A stretch of 64,000 nucleotides of DNA from GCA-003244245 sp050699595 (GTDB lineage Bacteria > Actinomycetota > Actinomycetes > Mycobacteriales > Pseudonocardiaceae): positions 25,238-89,237 of the forward strand of contig JBOHFI010000017.1 of the NCBI GenBank assembly GCA_050699595.1. Reading direction: 5' to 3'. Below the pieces are notes generated by a model. It saw only the letters and a list, made by a program, of their open reading frames with translations, was not told where the DNA came from and did not search any database. Positions 60,810 to 64,000 of the stretch are shown here, piece by piece (position 1 is the stretch's first letter; the number at the start of each line of letters is the position of its first letter). Both the position numbers and the translations under genes were made by a program.

Positions 60810-61178
60810 ATGTCCGAATACCCCGCTCCGTCGTGGCGTGATCCGTTGTTCAGCCCCGGCGACCGGTTCCCACTCGGTCCGCCGCACGGGATCATGGACA
60901 ACTGTCATGAGGGTCCGAGCGGCCCGGCTACCAGACCGTTCTCGCTACGACACGTGGTGGCGGGTGCTCGGCTCGATGAGGCTCCGCCGCTGCGCTATCA
61001 GTACTGCCACGAGCGGCAGATCGCGCTGGTGTACGACGAGGACGGCTCGCTGGTCCCGCTGCTGCGACACACCCAACCCGGCGCGACCCCGGGGGTTACG
61101 ACGGGCTATGTGGGCACGCCCGATGGCCAGGGCGGGAGCCCAGAGGAAGTCACGGACCCCGACCACCAGGAGGACTGA
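60810..61178 (+). CDS. Graspetide-like RiPP precursor
   Basis: 122 residues from the ATG at 60810 with AAGGGAG upstream. It matches the ATP-grasp-modified precursor family: RPFSLRHV and ARLDEAPPLRYQYCHERQIA, LVYDEDGSLVPLLRHTQPG, then a core-like tail rich in Thr, Ser, Asp and Glu (TTGYVGTPDGQGGSPEEVTD, PDHQED). In graspetides, Thr/Ser or Lys side chains are joined to Asp/Glu by an ATP-grasp ligase. The ligase gene starts 2 bp downstream but is broken. The N-terminal 35 residues (SWRDPLFSPGDRFPLGPPHG) are a longer leader than usual. Confidence 0.75.
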   Translation: MSEYPAPSWRDPLFSPGDRFPLGPPHGIMDNCHEGPSGPATRPFSLRHVVAGARLDEAPPLRYQYCHERQIALVYDEDGSLVPLLRHTQPGATPGVTTGYVGTPDGQGGSPEEVTDPDHQED

Positions 61179-61180
61179 GA

Positions 61181-61435
61181 TGACCGTGCTGATCCTGGCG
61201 CGCGACATCAACCCGTCCGCCGACCTCGTGGTGGCGGCATTGGGTGAGCGCGGTGTGCCGGTGTTCCGGCCGATCGTCGTTCGGCGCGTTCGATTTCGTG
61301 ATCACCCCGGACCAGAAGTGGATCATGCTTGAGTGCAACCCGGCGGGCGCCTACGGATGGCTCGAAGAGGCCCTGGACCTGCCCATCACGTCGGCGCTGG
61401 CCGACCTGCTCGCCAGAGGAGACCGGCTGTGCTGA
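61181..61435 (+). pseudogene. ATP-grasp graspetide ligase with internal deletion
   Basis: The N-terminus MTVLILARDINPSADLVVAA, LGERGVPVFRP is followed directly, in a different frame, by the C-terminal end FGAFDFVITPDQKWIMLECN, PAGAYGWLEEALDLPITSAL, ADLLARGDRLC. Both ends match actinobacterial TgmB-type ATP-grasp proteins of about 300 residues. The middle, with the ATP-binding site, is gone and the reading frame changes at about 61280. The product cannot be active. The stop overlaps the following methyltransferase start. Confidence 0.82.
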
Positions 61436-63165
61436 CCGACGTCACCGAACTGAGCCCCCAGGAGCGGGAGACCGCGCGGTTCCGGCTGCGTGAGCTGGCC
61501 GATCGGTTCACGGTGGACGGGACACTGCGCAGCTCACAGTGGCAAGCGGTCTACCGACGCACCTGGCGGCACCCGTACGTGCCCTGCTTTTACCCCGAGC
61601 TGGGCGCGGGTCCACGGGTCAGTGCGGCCGACGAGCAACAGCGCGCCCAGTGGCTGGCCGCCGTCTACAGCAACGAGACTTTGATCACCAAGGTGATCCA
61701 GGTGCCGTCCAGCCAGGGGGGCAGCTACCCGAGGTTCACCAGCTCGTCCACTCTCCCCTCGCTGTTGTTGACCATGCTGGAGGCGCTGGACGTCACCGAT
61801 GGCCGCCGAGTGTTGGAGATCGGCACCGGGAGCGGCTACAATGCCGCGCTGCTGTGCGAGCGGCTCGGCAGCGAGTACGTGACCAGTGTGGACATCGACC
61901 CCGACCTGGTCGAGCCGGCCCGCGAGCGACTAGCCGCCAACGGCTACACCCCCACCCTGGCCACCGTGGACGGAGCGGACGGCTACCCGCCGGGCGCCCC
62001 CTACGACCGGATCCTCGCCACCTGCTCCGTGCCGGCCATCCCCCCGGCATGGCTGGCACAGGCCGCGCCCGGCGCGATCATCATGGCTGACGTGCGCGGT
62101 CCGCTGGGGGGCACGGTGGTCCGGCTGACGATGAACGACGACGGGGTGGCCACCGGGCGGTTCCTGCCCGGGTACGCGAGCTTCATGCCGCTGCGGCCCG
62201 CCGTGGACACGTTCCCGTCCGTACCATCACGGTGGACCCTGGCCGATGGTGCGGTGGACTCGGTCAGCGACGTCGACCCGAAACTGCTGCGCTGGGACAT
62301 CCAGGTCGGCTTCGTCATGCAATGGCACCTACCGGAGGTGACGTGGCGGCATGCCTACGCCACGGACGGGGACGTCGGCTTGCAGCTCGAAGCGCCGGAC
62401 GGCTCCGGTGCCCAAGCGTGGCACACGCCGGAAAACGGCGGCTTCCTGGTCAGACAGTCCGGCCCGCGCAGGCTGTGGGACCGCGTCGAGGAAGCCCACG
62501 AGTTCTGGCGGCACGCCGGGTGCCCCAACTACGACCGGTTCGGCATCACCGCCACCACCACCGAGCAGTACGTCTGGTACGACCACCCCGACAGCGACCA
62601 CCGCTGGCAACTCCCCCCCTCGACCGGCCCGCGCACAATCCAGCCCCTCGGTAGAGCGACGCCCTCGGCACTCCTTGCGGACTCCACCGCCCGGGGCGAC
62701 TCCCATAGTCAGGGCCGAAGCTGTCCACAGCGTGACGCAACAAGGGCACCGCCCGGCCGGCGGCGTGCGGATCGCCGCCGGCCGGTGCCAGTGGGCTTCA
62801 CCCCCGATGACGACAGCACCGGTCCGCAGACCTGGGGCCAGGGAGCCGACGGATCCACGGCAGCGGTCAGCGCTGGCGCAGCGCCGCCTAACTCACCAGC
62901 GCAGGTTCGTCCGCTCGGTGTAGCTGCCCGGTCAGCTGGTCAGGCCGATGGCGGCGGCGAGTCGGCGGGCGTCGGCACGGACCGCACCACCGTGTTCGGC
63001 CAGTTCCAGCGCGGCGGCGCACGCGAAAGTGTTGTACCGGACGGTGTCAGCGGCCTCGCGCAGGGCGTTGCCGAGGAGGTGGACGACGGCGAGGTTGTTC
63101 TTGCGGAGGCTGTGGACGCGGGCGGCGTCGATGAGGTAAACCGCGCGGCGAGTCCGGGAGGGTAA
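61429..63165 (+). CDS. PIMT-type methyltransferase of the graspetide locus, with abnormal C-terminal tail
   Basis: Starts at the GTG at 61429 with AGAGGAG upstream. Family similarity covers about 400 residues: DGRRVLEIGTGSGYNAALLC (near 124-143), VTSVDIDPDLVEPARERLAA, DGADGYPPGAPYDRILATC and the C-terminal NYDRFGITATTTEQYVWYDH. In fuscimiditide-type loci such an enzyme methylates an Asp of the graspetide to form an aspartimide. After about 62635 the frame stays open for 175 more codons through duplicated fragments (a copy of part of the 57345 gene at 62797-62858) and through the antisense of the 62932 gene, so that tail is probably not native. Total frame is 578 residues. Confidence 0.75.
   Translation: MLTDVTELSPQERETARFRLRELADRFTVDGTLRSSQWQAVYRRTWRHPYVPCFYPELGAGPRVSAADEQQRAQWLAAVYSNETLITKVIQVPSSQGGSYPRFTSSSTLPSLLLTMLEALDVTDGRRVLEIGTGSGYNAALLCERLGSEYVTSVDIDPDLVEPARERLAANGYTPTLATVDGADGYPPGAPYDRILATCSVPAIPPAWLAQAAPGAIIMADVRGPLGGTVVRLTMNDDGVATGRFLPGYASFMPLRPAVDTFPSVPSRWTLADGAVDSVSDVDPKLLRWDIQVGFVMQWHLPEVTWRHAYATDGDVGLQLEAPDGSGAQAWHTPENGGFLVRQSGPRRLWDRVEEAHEFWRHAGCPNYDRFGITATTTEQYVWYDHPDSDHRWQLPPSTGPRTIQPLGRATPSALLADSTARGDSHSQGRSCPQRDATRAPPGRRRADRRRPVPVGFTPDDDSTGPQTWGQGADGSTAAVSAGAAPPNSPAQVRPLGVAARSAGQADGGGESAGVGTDRTTVFGQFQRGGARESVVPDGVSGLAQGVAEEVDDGEVVLAEAVDAGGVDEVNRAASPGG
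62797..62858 (+). repeat. 62-bp fragment duplicated from the first PIMT gene
   Basis: Begins CTTCACCCCCGATGACGACA and differs from 58253-58316 at only a few positions. In the same frame it encodes GFTPDDDSTGPQTWGQGADG. It marks recombination between the two methyltransferase genes. Confidence 0.8.
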
Positions 63166-63960
63166 CGCGGCCGGGTCGTAGCGCTCAACGCGGCGGGTGG
63201 CCTCACCGAGCCGGAACAGGTCGGTGTCGATGGTCACAGCGTAGGCGTCGACGGCCGGCCGGCCGAACATCAGCCAAGGGTGAGTGCCGCCGTACCGGTC
63301 GGCGGCCTCGCCGGCGAGGCCGAGGTGGCGCCAGGCGTGGCCGGCGCGGCCGGCTTTGGCGTGGGTCAACGCCAGGCCGAGCTGCAGTTGACCCCACCGG
63401 GCCAACTGCTCGCCGCCGGCGTGGGAGTCGAGCAGGGTGGCCGCGTGGGCAAGGACGTCCTCGGCGGCGTCGAGTTGTGCCGAGCAGCGGTAGACGTGGG
63501 CGTAGTACCAGGCCGCGACGGCGAGAGCAGCGGGGTCCTCGGCGTCGGTCGCGGCGGTCATGGCCCGGTCCGCGGCCAACCACACGAGTTGTCTGGCGGG
63601 CTGGAAGGCGAAGAACAGCTGGGCCAGGTGATAGACGCGGGCCTGCTCGAGCAGCGCGGCCCGGCGATGGTCGCCGGTCAGGGCGCGGGTGGCGGCGTGG
63701 GCGGTGGTGAGCAGGTCGGGCAGAACGGTGGCCACCGCGGTGCGGTGCACCTCAGAGCGATGCCACACGCTCCACGCTTGGTCAACCCGCGCGGTGAGCG
63801 CACCAACCGACGGTTGCTCGGCCGCCGGGACGCGGACAGCGTTGATCATAGCGGTGGCCACGGCGCCCATCGCGTGAAGTAGGCCGCCGGCGAGGTGCCC
63901 GTGGTGCGGGTCCTTTTCCGTCGGCCCCTTCCCGAACGGTACGGGCGCCTTTCGGCGCAT
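62932..63960 (-). CDS. TPR-like regulator domain protein without visible HTH
   Basis: 342 residues from the ATG at 63960 with GGAGAG upstream; an in-frame TGA lies just before it. The sequence is a helical solenoid like the C-terminal part of XRE-TPR regulators (LLEQARVYHLAQLFFAFQPA, AAWYYAHVYRCSAQLDAAED, LGLALTHAKAGRAGHAWRHL) and ends ADARRLAAAIGLTS. No HTH precedes it in frame inside the window. It may be an HTH-less partner or a gene whose HTH lies in another frame beyond 63960. Its 3' end is copied at 60339-60385. Confidence 0.65.
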   Translation of the reverse strand: MRRKAPVPFGKGPTEKDPHHGHLAGGLLHAMGAVATAMINAVRVPAAEQPSVGALTARVDQAWSVWHRSEVHRTAVATVLPDLLTTAHAATRALTGDHRRAALLEQARVYHLAQLFFAFQPARQLVWLAADRAMTAATDAEDPAALAVAAWYYAHVYRCSAQLDAAEDVLAHAATLLDSHAGGEQLARWGQLQLGLALTHAKAGRAGHAWRHLGLAGEAADRYGGTHPWLMFGRPAVDAYAVTIDTDLFRLGEATRRVERYDPAALPSRTRRAVYLIDAARVHSLRKNNLAVVHLLGNALREAADTVRYNTFACAAALELAEHGGAVRADARRLAAAIGLTS

Positions 63961-64000
63961 ACCGCTCTCCAGTGGTCATTTCCGGTTGGTGGTTGTGGCC

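Overview
The window is GC-rich actinobacterial DNA, most likely from a Pseudonocardia-like member of the Pseudonocardiaceae. Three things point there. It has galactan-export and EmbC-type arabinosyltransferase genes, which imply an arabinogalactan wall. It has a red-type RuBisCO cluster. It has many XRE regulators with TPR-like C-terminal regions. Many genes start at an ATG or GTG only 6-10 nt after a TANNNT box with no ribosome-binding site, so leaderless transcription appears common. I saw no rRNA, convincing tRNA, transposase or CRISPR array.

Layout. 1-2.3 kb: a P-loop ATPase and the start of a membrane-anchored partner. 2.8-6.9 kb: a lower-GC cassette with an HD dNTP triphosphohydrolase, an XRE regulator with a perfect palindrome at its start codon, a CYTH triphosphatase and two small genes, bounded by 38-bp direct repeats. 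6.9-10.6 kb: a RidA / DUF4177 / paired ArsA-Get3 ATPase block in the mycobacterial Rv3678c-Rv3680 order, then a polyprenol-phosphate glycosyltransferase. 10.9-17.4 kb: an accessory region with remnants of a split regulator gene, small genes, an intact MurL-MurD2 pair (an alternative route to D-glutamate in peptidoglycan), and decayed radical SAM and NUDIX genes. 17.5-21.3 kb: an XRE-TPR regulator, a ferric-reductase-like flavoprotein and a proline-rich membrane protein. 21.5-32.4 kb: Calvin-Benson genes prk, fba, cbbR, cbbL, cbbS and cbbX, interleaved with a response regulator, an XRE/DUF397 group and a FemX-VanX pair. 32.5-51.4 kb: arabinogalactan genes (Wzm/Wzt-type exporter, GlfT1-like transferase, three Emb proteins, GtrA), interrupted by a beta-lactamase fragment, tandem XRE genes, a mini-lysozyme and a VapBC-like pair. 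51.5-53.9 kb: HelR/HelD helicase.

53.9-57.2 kb is a compact cassette: a frameshifted MazG-like gene, a DUF1599/Nmad1-like gene, a TylF-type methyltransferase and a protein resembling the thymine hypermodification (HMUDK_hel/aGPT-Pplase) family. This is the best candidate for an undescribed nucleotide or base modification system. 57.3-64 kb holds two PIMT-type methyltransferases, a graspetide-like precursor and an ATP-grasp gene that has lost its middle. This looks like a decaying imiditide (fuscimiditide-like) RiPP locus among duplicated regulator fragments.

Two modules make direct biochemical sense. The dNTPase would release tripolyphosphate, a known substrate of short CYTH enzymes. MurD2 would add L-Glu, which MurL then epimerises. 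All family assignments come from reading motifs; no database search was possible.
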